A stretch of DNA of 64,000 nucleotides from Bacteroidales bacterium (GTDB lineage: Bacteria > Bacteroidota > Bacteroidia > Bacteroidales > VadinHA17): the NCBI GenBank assembly GCA_025454815.1, contig JALONR010000003.1:118280-182279 (forward strand), in the 5' to 3' direction. The translations under genes were made by a program, and so were the position numbers. Of this stretch, positions 19,801 through 26,923 are shown in pieces. The notes beneath the pieces were generated by a model that was not told the origin of the DNA, ran no database searches, and saw nothing but the letters and a program-made list of their open reading frames with translations. The stretch's first letter is position 1, and every line of letters starts with the position of its first letter.

Positions 19801-21351
19801 CCCACGGCTGTCCTGAGTGATCACATAGACAAGGGCATTGAAATCACTGCCGGAGCTGAAGGTGCCATTATTGCGCAGGTGTCCGATCAAATTCCGGGCC
19901 GGGTCGAAGAGGTAAACCCTGCCGTCGCGTGTTGCCGCCCAGAGATAACGGTTTTTATCCTCGAAGAGAGCCCTTACCTCGTTTTCCGAATGGGAGGCGG
20001 CAACAGGTTTGGGACTCATCACCCTGAACAGACTGGGGAAGAAAGAGACCTTTTCGATTCCCCTGGTGATAGTGCACATCCACAGGTTTCCCTGCCTGTC
20101 TGAGAGGGCTGAGTGGATGAGGTTCGGGAACCGCCTGTCTGTGCTGCCTGGCTCATTGAAGAAGTATTCAAGCCTGCCTGTCACACGGTTATAGCGGGAG
20201 AAGCCGCCGCCCCTGGGATATACCCACAGGATGTCATTTGCATCCTCGAAAATGACGAAACTGGGAAGCAGAACGTTGGGATTGGTTTTGTCGACATTCA
20301 TCCTGAAATGTCTCACCACACCGGTGAAAGGGTCAAAATGAGTCACTCCGTCAGCGACCGATTCGATCCATGCCTCGCCGTACCTGTCTACATAGACTGA
20401 CACCATCATGTCACTTGGGAGCGCCGGATAGCGGGAGGTGTCATACTGTCTGATGTCACCGGTGACGGGTGTGTAGACAACGAAACCATCGTCCGAAGTC
20501 AGGATTATCAGTTCGCGCTGGTTGAGAGGTTTGATACTTATTATATCTGAGGAGACTCCAAGCCTTATCCCTTCACGGGAAACTGCCGAGGTATCGGTCA
20601 CAATGATGGTTCCGTTGCCTGACCCGAACCAGATCTTATCACCTGCTTCGTAAAGACAGAAGAAGGAGTTGTCACCGGCGTTCCGGTTGCTGCCTGCAAC
20701 CATCCGGACAGGGAACAGTTCACTTCCCTTCACCTGAAAGAGTCCGTTGCCGGTAAGTATCCATACCATGCCCCGGCTGTCACGGCTGATGAGGTTCACG
20801 CGGCATTCACCCTCATTCCCGCTGGTGCAGTCAAACCTGTCAAGGCGGTATTCCGAGGAGGAGGCTGATGAGATGACCCGGATGCAAGTCCCGGCTTCAG
20901 TCTGAAGCCATGTCTCGCCGCCGCTGAAGCAATAAATCTGATTGACCGGAGAGTAATTGCCTGCACCCGAATTGCTTATTTCGTTGAAGTTGATAAACTC
21001 TTCGGTCCGGCTGTTCATACGGTAGACTTCACCGTCATTGTTCATTATCCAGAGGTATCCCAGATCATCTTCGGTGATGCGGTCAACCCTGTTGTTTGTC
21101 AGTCCGAATGCTGAATTGAAGCCTGATTTGTAGACTTTGAAACTGTAACCGTCAAAACGGTTGAGCCCGTCAAAGGTACCGAACCACATCAGCCCTTCGC
21201 GGTCCTGGTGCATGGTGAGAACGACTCCTTCCGAGAGGCCGTCTTCCACCGAGTAGTGGGTAAATGCGCTCTTGAACTGACCGTAGCCTGTTCGGGTCAT
21301 TGCTGTTACCAGGAGCAGCAAGAGGGCTGTTTTGCAGGCGACGGACCGCAT
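16891..21351 (-). CDS. Hybrid two-component system regulator (HTCS) of the pectin locus
   Basis: A 1486-residue one-protein signalling system. After a signal peptide come two-bladed-propeller repeats of the Reg_prop type (many LWMCT, GRIWVGT and GNLWLSS strands, residues about 25-760), a Y_Y_Y domain (about 835-900), one membrane helix near 913-935, a histidine kinase with DISHELRTP (phospho-His near 960), an ATPase domain with GLSREKMKNLF and GTGIGLSLSREL, a receiver domain with LLFVEDNEELR and ITDLMMPGMDG (phospho-Asp near 1270), and a C-terminal AraC-type helix-turn-helix (about 1365-1480, GMTPSEYRDR). The periplasmic propeller probably binds a pectin fragment and switches on the neighbouring genes. 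Its place between GH105 and DUF4861 genes supports this. Confidence 0.96.
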   Translation of the reverse strand: MRSVACKTALLLLLVTAMTRTGYGQFKSAFTHYSVEDGLSEGVVLTMHQDREGLMWFGTFDGLNRFDGYSFKVYKSGFNSAFGLTNNRVDRITEDDLGYLWIMNNDGEVYRMNSRTEEFINFNEISNSGAGNYSPVNQIYCFSGGETWLQTEAGTCIRVISSASSSEYRLDRFDCTSGNEGECRVNLISRDSRGMVWILTGNGLFQVKGSELFPVRMVAGSNRNAGDNSFFCLYEAGDKIWFGSGNGTIIVTDTSAVSREGIRLGVSSDIISIKPLNQRELIILTSDDGFVVYTPVTGDIRQYDTSRYPALPSDMMVSVYVDRYGEAWIESVADGVTHFDPFTGVVRHFRMNVDKTNPNVLLPSFVIFEDANDILWVYPRGGGFSRYNRVTGRLEYFFNEPGSTDRRFPNLIHSALSDRQGNLWMCTITRGIEKVSFFPSLFRVMSPKPVAASHSENEVRALFEDKNRYLWAATRDGRVYLFDPARNLIGHLRNNGTFSSGSDFNALVYVITQDSRGNIWMGSKGRGLFRLEPTSTGPGSGCCYHITGYRHDDADPFSLSHDNVYSVHEDPSGRIWVGTFNGGLNYISEEDGQVRFINSNNSLSGYPYSNHKRVRYITSDKQGRIWVGTTSGLVIFNRNFTRPEDAVFTTCFFDPDVETSLANNDVHYIYCSPGDETFVATFGGGLNRVIRYADKPEFKSYTVRTGAPDDVILSIVDDLNGNLWLSSERGILKFDRQTESFEIYSEQSGVEKRYFSEATGLMTGDNEIMFGFDNGIYCFTPSQVRKVNYVPPLLFTRMAVAGNDVRMAGSSPASSMNEQSGTYMELRHDQKSLTIEYAALDYRNPKNIQYAHMLEGVDPDWIIARGQRTASYTNLDPGEYLFRVRSTNSDGIWVDNNRTIMVTVKPSFWQTLLAKMMIVILSLGLIALAIYVILTMYKLRHKVEIEQLITNLKLKFFTDISHELRTPLTLISSPVTNILQNNNLEPEVRDQLTLVQSNTQRMLRLVNQILDFRKVQNRKMKLRIEEFPLGPFISGICTDFRKVADDKGIRFILEDLSDGEKVWADRDKVEKIAFNLITNALKFTPRGKIVRVTVRKNTDSLELIVADQGTGLSREKMKNLFARFSSDDKEPMPLQPGTGIGLSLSRELAELHSAELTAESEEGKGATFRIIFRLGFSHFDNETEFVIADGQNPLKSHGSSSAMQEEDEEFENEGKEDDEPVLLFVEDNEELRSFLKIILSDGFHVIEAGNGTEGFEIARNQLPDIIITDLMMPGMDGLELARRIKEEVITSHIPVVVLTAKTDLDTQVEALKTGADDFITKPFSSTYLKARIENILEQRKKLQELFLSSLDNYPRMQSGRPVEITPSEPVIESYDDRLMKNLMEVMEENIDNSGLTVDELVSKMGIGRSVFFKKLKSLTGLAPVEFIREVRVKRAAQLIESGEYTISQVTYMVGCNDPRYFSRIFKHRFGMTPSEYRDRNAKQKQL

Positions 21352-21358
21352 ATGCCGG

Positions 21359-22495
21359 TTATTCGGTTCTTACCTTCAGCGGTGAGTTCAGCCTGAGGGA
21401 GAACTCATCAATATACTGAGTCCATGCGTCATCAGATTCAAACCCCCATTTGCTCCATCCGGCTCCCGCATAATAGGTAAGAGGGGTTCCGGGGTTGTAC
21501 CTGGTGACAATCAGCAGGTGGTCATTGTTCTCCTTTACTGAAGTGGCAGGGGTTGTAAGCACGGCGCCAACATAGGTTATTCCTCCCTCTCCGCCGTCAA
21601 GGCGATATGCAATGGCGTTTTTCTCAGGAGGGAAGAGCAGGGGGGAACCTTCCTCTCTCTTTACAATCCCGGCTGCCACCGTGAACTCATTGTCTATGCC
21701 TGAATACTCTTCAGTAATCCGGGATAGCTGGCTTCCCGCATCAAGTGAAATAGTCCTCGTTTCCGTCACCATCAGGTCGCGTACCGGGAACGGAGGATAT
21801 GTCAGACGGAAGGAGGTGCGGATGGGGCCATTGTCAAGGGTTTTCCATGTCTCAAAGTTGATTGCCAGCCAGAGTGAGTCATCAACATATGGGGCCATTG
21901 CTCCGGCTCCCAGTGTCCGGCCCACCTTGTAGCAGTCGCATCCCTCTCCGTTGTCATCATGATAGGTGTTTTTACCGGACAGGTAGTCAGCATACCACCT
22001 GTCAATGACCATCTTATCAGTCCTCTTTATCCAGGCATCAATGCCGTTGCTGGGGCCGTCCTTCTCTATCAGTGCCGGTCCATAAATACGGAAGGCGATA
22101 CGGTCATTCTCCCATGTATAATCATCATACCTCTCCGGCACGAACCGTCCGTAGGCTTTTGGGGCATATTGCTGCGGTGTCCCTGAGGCTATATAGTATT
22201 TTGCAGTGGCCCCGGCCCTGACGTCAGCCTGGAAGATTAGCGACTGTGGTTCGCCTTTCCCTGCATATATCAGCTGTGACGTTATCTCCGTGCCCCTGCC
22301 GTCTGTTACCACCAGGGCAACCGGATCAATCTCCCCGAGCTTCGCAGTGATTTCACCGAGAGGTATCTCAACGGTTTCGGTTGTTCTGTCGATTGCAAGT
22401 GTATTTTCAACTGTGACCTTCAATTTGTTGCCGGTGCAACCGGCAAGGATAAGAAGGGGGATCAGGATGGTTGAGAGCTTTTTCATGGTATCCAT
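21359..22495 (-). CDS. DUF4861-domain lipoprotein
   Basis: A 378-residue secreted lipoprotein with signal MKKLSTILIPLLILAGC (lipobox LAGC); the ATG at 22486 may be the real start. The rest matches the DUF4861 family, including PERYDDYTWENDRIAFRIYG, DCYKVGRTLGAGAMAPY and ETRTISLDAGSQLSR. The family is common in Bacteroidota loci for pectin and related uronate glycans. Its fold is thought to be a beta-sandwich, and no activity can be assigned from the sequence. It lies 3 bases after kduD and 7 bases before the HTCS gene, so it is part of the pectin response. Confidence 0.85.
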   Translation of the reverse strand: MDTMKKLSTILIPLLILAGCTGNKLKVTVENTLAIDRTTETVEIPLGEITAKLGEIDPVALVVTDGRGTEITSQLIYAGKGEPQSLIFQADVRAGATAKYYIASGTPQQYAPKAYGRFVPERYDDYTWENDRIAFRIYGPALIEKDGPSNGIDAWIKRTDKMVIDRWYADYLSGKNTYHDDNGEGCDCYKVGRTLGAGAMAPYVDDSLWLAINFETWKTLDNGPIRTSFRLTYPPFPVRDLMVTETRTISLDAGSQLSRITEEYSGIDNEFTVAAGIVKREEGSPLLFPPEKNAIAYRLDGGEGGITYVGAVLTTPATSVKENNDHLLIVTRYNPGTPLTYYAGAGWSKWGFESDDAWTQYIDEFSLRLNSPLKVRTE

Positions 22496-22498
22496 GGT

Positions 22499-23284
22499 TC
22501 ATTTTGGTTGTTTGCCGATATATGCCAGTATGCCTCCGTCAACGTAGAGTATATGTCCGTTGACGAAATCCGAGGCCCGGGAGGCAAGGAATACCACCGG
22601 TCCCTGGAGGTCTTCCGGCGTTCCCCACCGGGCAGCCGGGGTGCGGCCTATTATGAATGAGTTGAAGGGGTGACCTTCGGTACGCAGGGGGGCCGTCTGT
22701 GGTGTTGCGATATACCCGGGACCGATTCCGTTGACCTGAATGTTGTGTTCTGCCCATTCGCATGCCAGGTTGCGGGTGAGCATCTTCAGACCTCCTTTTG
22801 CCGAGGCATATGCTGATACGGTCTCCCTGCCCAGCTCACTCATCATTGAACATATGTTGATGATTTTTCCGCCGCCTTTTTTGATCATCCCGGGGGCCAC
22901 TGCCTTTGACATGATGAAGGGGCCGGTAAGGTCTATGTCTATCACCTCCCGGAAGTCGGCTGCCTCCATCTCCAGTGCTGGAATGCGCTTGATGATTCCG
23001 GCGTTGTTTACAAGGATGTCAACCACGCCAGCTTCTGCGGTAATTTTCCCGATGTTTTCCATGACCGCATTCTCATCGGTGACATCAAACAGGTACCCCC
23101 TGGCATCGATGCCGCTCCGGCGGTATTCTGCAAGGGCTTCCGTGATCCTTTCCGGATTGCGGTCATTGAAAATAATGGTAGCTCCTGCCTCTGCCAGGGC
23201 TCTGGCCATTGCCATCCCTATCCCGTAGGAAGCTCCTGTGACAAGTGCCACTTTCCCGTCAAGTCTGAAAATATTGCTATCCAT
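22499..23284 (-). CDS. kduD: 2-dehydro-3-deoxy-D-gluconate 5-dehydrogenase / gluconate 5-dehydrogenase type SDR
   Basis: A 261-residue classical SDR with GASYGIGMAMARAL at residues 17-30, NNAGI near 93, ICSMMSELG, the YASAKGG active site near 160 and the PGYIATP loop. It is closest by eye to KduD/gluconate 5-dehydrogenase. The reaction is reduction of 2,5-diketo-3-deoxygluconate to 2-keto-3-deoxygluconate with NAD(P)H, in the cytoplasm. It follows kduI on the same strand, which makes the substrate, and this pairing is the main reason for the specific name. The last residues (VDGGILAYIGKQPK) are typical of the group. Confidence 0.9.
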   Translation of the reverse strand: MDSNIFRLDGKVALVTGASYGIGMAMARALAEAGATIIFNDRNPERITEALAEYRRSGIDARGYLFDVTDENAVMENIGKITAEAGVVDILVNNAGIIKRIPALEMEAADFREVIDIDLTGPFIMSKAVAPGMIKKGGGKIINICSMMSELGRETVSAYASAKGGLKMLTRNLACEWAEHNIQVNGIGPGYIATPQTAPLRTEGHPFNSFIIGRTPAARWGTPEDLQGPVVFLASRASDFVNGHILYVDGGILAYIGKQPK

Positions 23285-23369
23285 AGTTTTGTCGTGTTAT
23301 ATCTCCGGCAGCCTGCATGATACATGCTTGTTTGCCTGGTGCAGGTCTGCTTACCCCAGACATATCTGT

Positions 23370-24212
23370 TTACCGCAGATCAGTCTGCCTGAGGAAATCC
23401 TGGTCTCCGTAATCAAGATTTTCTCCTGCCATGCCCCATATGAATGTGTAGTTTGAGGTTGCTGTGGCGGCATGTATTGACCACTGCGGTGAGATCACCG
23501 CCTCGTTGTTTTTCATCCATATATGCCTGGTTTCATGTGGCTGCCCCATGAAATGGCATACCACGCTGCCATCGGGGACCTCAAAGTAGAAGTAGACTTC
23601 CATCCTTCGTCCGTGTGTATGTGGAGGCATGGTATTCCATACGCTGCCCGGCTTCAGTTCGGTCATTCCCATCTGCAGCTGGCATGTCTCAAGTACCTCC
23701 CTGACTATCATCTTGTTGATTTTCCTGTGGTTGGCTGCCTCAAGTGATCCCATCTCAACCGATATGCATTCATTTTTCGTCACTTTCCGGTCAGGGTAAT
23801 TGCGGTGAGCCGGTGCAGAGTTAAAATAAAACATTGCAGGATTGGAGGCATCGGTGCTTTCAAAGACCACATCCCTGTCACCGCTGCCGAGGTAGAGCGC
23901 CTCCTTGTACCCGAGCTCACAGGTCACATCACCGGCTGTTACCCTGCCGGGGCCTCCCACATTAAAAATCCCCAGCTCACGCCGGTGGAGGAAGAAAGAA
24001 GCTTTCACCTCGTCTACCGGTTCAAGCCTGAGGGCCTCACCGGCAGGCCTGGCACCACCGGCAACCATCCTGTCATAAAGGGTGTAAACCATCGTTACGG
24101 TATTATCCTGAAAGAGTGGCGAGACCAGGTGCTCTTTCCGCAGCCTGTCTGTATCCCAGTGCTTAACATCTTCAGGATGAGCTGAATATCTTACTTCAAT
24201 GTTCGTTTTCAT
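23370..24212 (-). CDS. kduI: 5-dehydro-4-deoxy-D-glucuronate isomerase
   Basis: A 280-residue cupin-type isomerase of the KduI family, full length. It converts 5-keto-4-deoxyuronate, released from unsaturated pectin fragments, to 2,5-diketo-3-deoxygluconate. The zinc site is visible as NTMPPHTHGRRMEVYFYFE (two His and one Glu) and a third His in WSIHAATATSNYTFIWGMAGEN-like sequence near residue 245. The N-terminal EVRYSAHPEDVKHWDT block is typical. It is the first gene of the kduI-kduD-DUF4861-HTCS-GH105 run; the gap to the next upstream gene is 159 bases and should hold the promoter, but no clear consensus was found. Confidence 0.96.
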   Translation of the reverse strand: MKTNIEVRYSAHPEDVKHWDTDRLRKEHLVSPLFQDNTVTMVYTLYDRMVAGGARPAGEALRLEPVDEVKASFFLHRRELGIFNVGGPGRVTAGDVTCELGYKEALYLGSGDRDVVFESTDASNPAMFYFNSAPAHRNYPDRKVTKNECISVEMGSLEAANHRKINKMIVREVLETCQLQMGMTELKPGSVWNTMPPHTHGRRMEVYFYFEVPDGSVVCHFMGQPHETRHIWMKNNEAVISPQWSIHAATATSNYTFIWGMAGENLDYGDQDFLRQTDLR

Positions 24213-24371
24213 TTTTATCCGGTTATAGATTACAAAGTTGGATTAAAATAATTAATAGTAGTGGACGAATCGGTCAGATATGTGCATTATTTATGCGATA
24301 TCCGCCCGGCATCCGGCGAAATGTAAAGGGTTTGCTGAGTAAGTCAGAATTGGCGGGATAGGGAATTCCTG

Positions 24372-24785
24372 TTACAGGTATTTCCTGTCCTCGCTGGGAA
24401 TATCGAAGTACTTATCGTACAATTTTGAATCGGGTCCGGTTTTTTCCACACCGGTGTCACTGATCTTGTAGGTGCAGTTTTCCCCGACGATTCCGGAAAA
24501 ATAGATGTCATACTCTTTTCCGTTTTCATCGATCATGATAATTCTTACGAGGTGCGGATACTTCATGCTGTTAAGCTGTGAGTGACAGATAGGGCAGTTG
24601 ATGAGGTATTCCGATCCCGGTTCAAGTTCAAATGAAGGGTGTGTGGTCTTGGTGTAGTTTCCCAGCTCGGGGTTCAGGAAGACCAGCCCCCTTTTTGAGC
24701 TGTTCATCTTCGTTGCAGACAGGACAATTGAGGTTTTGACATTAAGGTGCCCCCTGCATGCCTTGCATAAATATTCAACAGCCAT
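24372..24785 (-). CDS. Unrecognised 137-residue protein with paired CxxC motifs, end of the hydrogenase operon
   Basis: I do not recognise this protein. It has CKAC at residues 8-11 and CPIC near 65-68, a pattern that suggests one zinc-ribbon or rubredoxin-like metal site, with the rest rich in charged and aromatic residues (ends IPSEDRKYL). No signal peptide or membrane segment is seen. It overlaps the end of the maturation protease gene by 11 bases, so translation is probably coupled, and it is the last gene of the 18-gene hydrogenase operon. A role in assembly or metal handling of the hydrogenase is possible, but it is inferred from position only. Confidence 0.75.
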   Translation of the reverse strand: MAVEYLCKACRGHLNVKTSIVLSATKMNSSKRGLVFLNPELGNYTKTTHPSFELEPGSEYLINCPICHSQLNSMKYPHLVRIIMIDENGKEYDIYFSGIVGENCTYKISDTGVEKTGPDSKLYDKYFDIPSEDRKYL

Positions 24786-25245
24786 TTTGCTCCTCCTTTT
24801 TATTGATTAGTTCAACGATTTCATTACAGGCTTCAAGAACAAGATACGACAAATTTTCCCCGAATGCAACAGTTTGAGGCTGAATCGCAAGAATCAGGAC
24901 CTCTTTTGAGAAGAATTCTGATATTTTTTTCAGGGAAATGTTATGTGTATTGAATGTCATGTCAGAGACCCGTTCAAGGGGAATAATATCATAGCTTCCC
25001 GGAGGCCTGCGTATGTCAGTGCAGTCGATCAGCACCATCAGGTCATGTTCAGTTGAGTTGATTTTCCCGATATAGTTTTCAATGCTGACTTCAGGGGTAA
25101 TTACCTTAATGTGGTCTGTTTCCCTGATGCGGGTGCTGATGTAAACGCCTGCGCCGTCATCCTGTTTCAGAAGGTTGCCGATACCGACGAAGAGTATCCT
25201 GCGATCTTTATTCCCGCTCAGAAGTCTGAAGAGTTTGTCACGCAC
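24775..25245 (-). CDS. Hydrogenase maturation protease (HycI/HyaD family)
   Basis: A 156-residue endopeptidase of the family that clips the C-terminal tail from the large subunit of [NiFe] hydrogenases after nickel insertion. It shows FVGIGNLLKQDDGAGVY at residues 19-35, where the Glu/Asp after the GN motif binds nickel, then LIDCTDIR near 85 with the second metal Asp, and THNISLKK and LAIQPQ, matching HycI-like LxGIQP. It overlaps the ferredoxin-like gene upstream by 8 bases. Its substrate is expected to be the group 4 large subunit at 31732-32937, which has a tail after its DPCxxC motif. Confidence 0.9.
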   Translation of the reverse strand: MRDKLFRLLSGNKDRRILFVGIGNLLKQDDGAGVYISTRIRETDHIKVITPEVSIENYIGKINSTEHDLMVLIDCTDIRRPPGSYDIIPLERVSDMTFNTHNISLKKISEFFSKEVLILAIQPQTVAFGENLSYLVLEACNEIVELINKKEEQNGC

Positions 25246-25858
25246 CTTTGAAGAGATACTTGACTGTTACCTGCCTGAGACAGTTGGGGCAGATGACGCT
25301 GAACATATCCTTCCTCTGGGGAGTTTCGCCGGTTGCGGCTGTAAGTTCCTGTCCTTCTGCCAGTTTCAGTTTGCGGTTAAGGACATTAAGATTGAGTATG
25401 GATGCGAAGGCTTTAGGTCCCAGTTTGCGGTGCATATAGTTCAGGTGCTCCACAGTGGTTATTACAGCGCCGCAGCTTTCGCAAACCAGAAGCTCCTTAT
25501 ACTGGTACTCCACGTTTTTGGCTCTGTCGAAGACTGCAAGGTCATAGATTTTGTCAGAGAGCTTTACCCCTTTGCCGGTGATGCAATGTTCCTGGCACTG
25601 ACCGCAGAATATGCACTTGCCATAATCCCTGGTGATAGTTCTGATCTTTTTTTCTTTATCATCAGTGAATGTTATTGCAAGAGGAGGGCACACATTTGCG
25701 CAGGTCTCACAACCAACGCAGTTGGTGTCGTCCACAACCGGTTTTCCCCTGAAGTCAGTGAAAGGAACGTGCTCTTCAGCTGGGAATTTTGAGGTATATG
25801 CAGGTGTCACCAGTGAGATCACTGCCTCCCTGAGTTCTCGCAGTTTGGGGTACTTCAT
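25238..25858 (-). CDS. Two-[4Fe-4S] ferredoxin-like hydrogenase subunit with C-terminal CxxC extension
   Basis: A 206-residue iron-sulfur protein of the NuoI/EchF/HyfH type. Clusters are ligated by CVGCETCANVCPP and CIFCGQCQEHC (residues about 47-95). This subunit would pass electrons between the partner protein or ferredoxin and the NuoB-like subunit. Unlike EchF, the protein goes on for about 100 residues with CESCGA and CPNCLR pairs, which look like an extra zinc-ribbon or iron site. It overlaps the mrpG gene by 4 bases, and its position after the Mrp genes, away from the other hydrogenase subunits, is unusual. Confidence 0.88.
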   Translation of the reverse strand: MKYPKLRELREAVISLVTPAYTSKFPAEEHVPFTDFRGKPVVDDTNCVGCETCANVCPPLAITFTDDKEKKIRTITRDYGKCIFCGQCQEHCITGKGVKLSDKIYDLAVFDRAKNVEYQYKELLVCESCGAVITTVEHLNYMHRKLGPKAFASILNLNVLNRKLKLAEGQELTAATGETPQRKDMFSVICPNCLRQVTVKYLFKGA

Positions 25859-26181
25859 TTCACTTCCTCCCTGTAATCATCTTTCACACTTCTTTTATCC
25901 AGTTTAGCTCCGAAATGGTATGCTCCCCTGACCAGGGCATGAGCAGCCACCGTTGCCGTGAAGAAGAGTATGGGGATTGCCACCAGTGCCCTGAACCCGG
26001 CGCCGCTGATCCCGAAATGCACCATTACCCCGAGGAGGATGCTGCAGCATCCCAGGGTGACGCATTTGGTGGCTGCCTGCAGCCTGTTGTAGACATCGGG
26101 AAGTCGAATGAGCCCTATGCATCCGAAGATGTTGAAAAGAACTCCTACCGATATTAAGATGATGGCTGCCATATCATTCAT
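25855..26181 (-). CDS. mrpG: Mrp/Mnh-type cation antiporter subunit G
   Basis: A 108-residue membrane protein with three predicted helices, of the MnhG/MrpG family. The beginning ILISVGVLFNIFGCIGLIRLPDVYNRLQAATK is typical: the GLxRLPDxYxRLHAxTK block is the family signature. In Mrp complexes it is one of the small helical subunits needed for Na+/H+ exchange. It overlaps mrpF by 8 bases and the ferredoxin-like gene by 4. Confidence 0.92.
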   Translation of the reverse strand: MNDMAAIILISVGVLFNIFGCIGLIRLPDVYNRLQAATKCVTLGCCSILLGVMVHFGISGAGFRALVAIPILFFTATVAAHALVRGAYHFGAKLDKRSVKDDYREEVK

Positions 26182-26440
26182 TCAGTTTTTTGCCGCCCAG
26201 GTATTTTGCCAGGGTAAGTGTTCCGATAAAACTCAGGATCACCCATGCGATACCTATGTCAAGTATAAATGACCTTTCGGTCTGTACAGAAATAATGCCG
26301 CAGATGCCCACCACGAGAATTCCGAAGATATCTATACCCACCATCCGGTCAGGTATTGTAGGCCCCCTGATGATACGGTACAGGCAGGGTGCGCAGAGGG
26401 CGATCTGGATGTAAAGCAGTATGTTCAGGAGACTGGTCAT
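26174..26440 (-). CDS. mrpF: Mrp/Mnh-type cation antiporter subunit F
   Basis: An 88-residue protein with three membrane helices of the MnhF/MrpF family. The PCLYRIIRGPTIPDRMVGIDIFG block, with RGPTxPDRxxxxD, is the family signature, and the last helix ends AKYLGGKKLNE. It overlaps mrpE by 4 bases and mrpG by 8 bases, so the three are translationally coupled. It would sit in the membrane part of the hydrogenase-antiporter complex. Confidence 0.92.
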   Translation of the reverse strand: MTSLLNILLYIQIALCAPCLYRIIRGPTIPDRMVGIDIFGILVVGICGIISVQTERSFILDIGIAWVILSFIGTLTLAKYLGGKKLNE

Positions 26441-26922
26441 TCGGCAAACTTTTTAATATATTCTTCAAACCTTCCGGTTACCATTCTTGTATAGAGAGCC
26501 GGGTCTTCAGACCTGATATAGATCCAGTGAATGTAAATCATATCACCGATTATGTCAACGGTGATTGTTCCGGGGGTCATTGTTATCGAGTTGGCCAGCA
26601 GGGTCCTTGCAAAATCAGACTTCAGGGTGGTTTTGACCTTGACAATCCCCGGCCTGATGGGCATAGCAGGATGAAGCACCCTGTAGGCCACATCGAAGTT
26701 TGCCTTTATGCAGGCCCATATGAATGAAACCAGATAGACGATGAACCATAACCAGCGGCGGGGTTGCAGGAATTTACCAACGCCGTGAAAATAATATCTT
26801 CCGAAGATGGCGGCTGTGATGGCTGATGCAACGGCTCCTGCAGCGATGTTGGGCAAGGTGAACTTAAAAGTCACCAGGAGCCAGAAGATCAATGATAGTA
26901 TGAATATTGCCAGGTATCTCAT
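26437..26922 (-). CDS. mrpE: Mrp/Mnh-type cation antiporter subunit E
   Basis: A 161-residue MnhE/MrpE protein. Two to three N-terminal helices (LAIFILSLIFWLLVTF and others) are followed by a cytosolic domain with the signature SFIWACIKANFDVAYRVLHP, SDFARTLLANSITMTPGT and DIIGDMIYIHWI. In the Mrp complex MrpE is structural and its loss lowers antiport. It starts 1 base after the mrpD-type stop, and overlaps mrpF by 4 bases. Confidence 0.92.
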   Translation of the reverse strand: MRYLAIFILSLIFWLLVTFKFTLPNIAAGAVASAITAAIFGRYYFHGVGKFLQPRRWLWFIVYLVSFIWACIKANFDVAYRVLHPAMPIRPGIVKVKTTLKSDFARTLLANSITMTPGTITVDIIGDMIYIHWIYIRSEDPALYTRMVTGRFEEYIKKFAE

Positions 26923-26923
26923 G

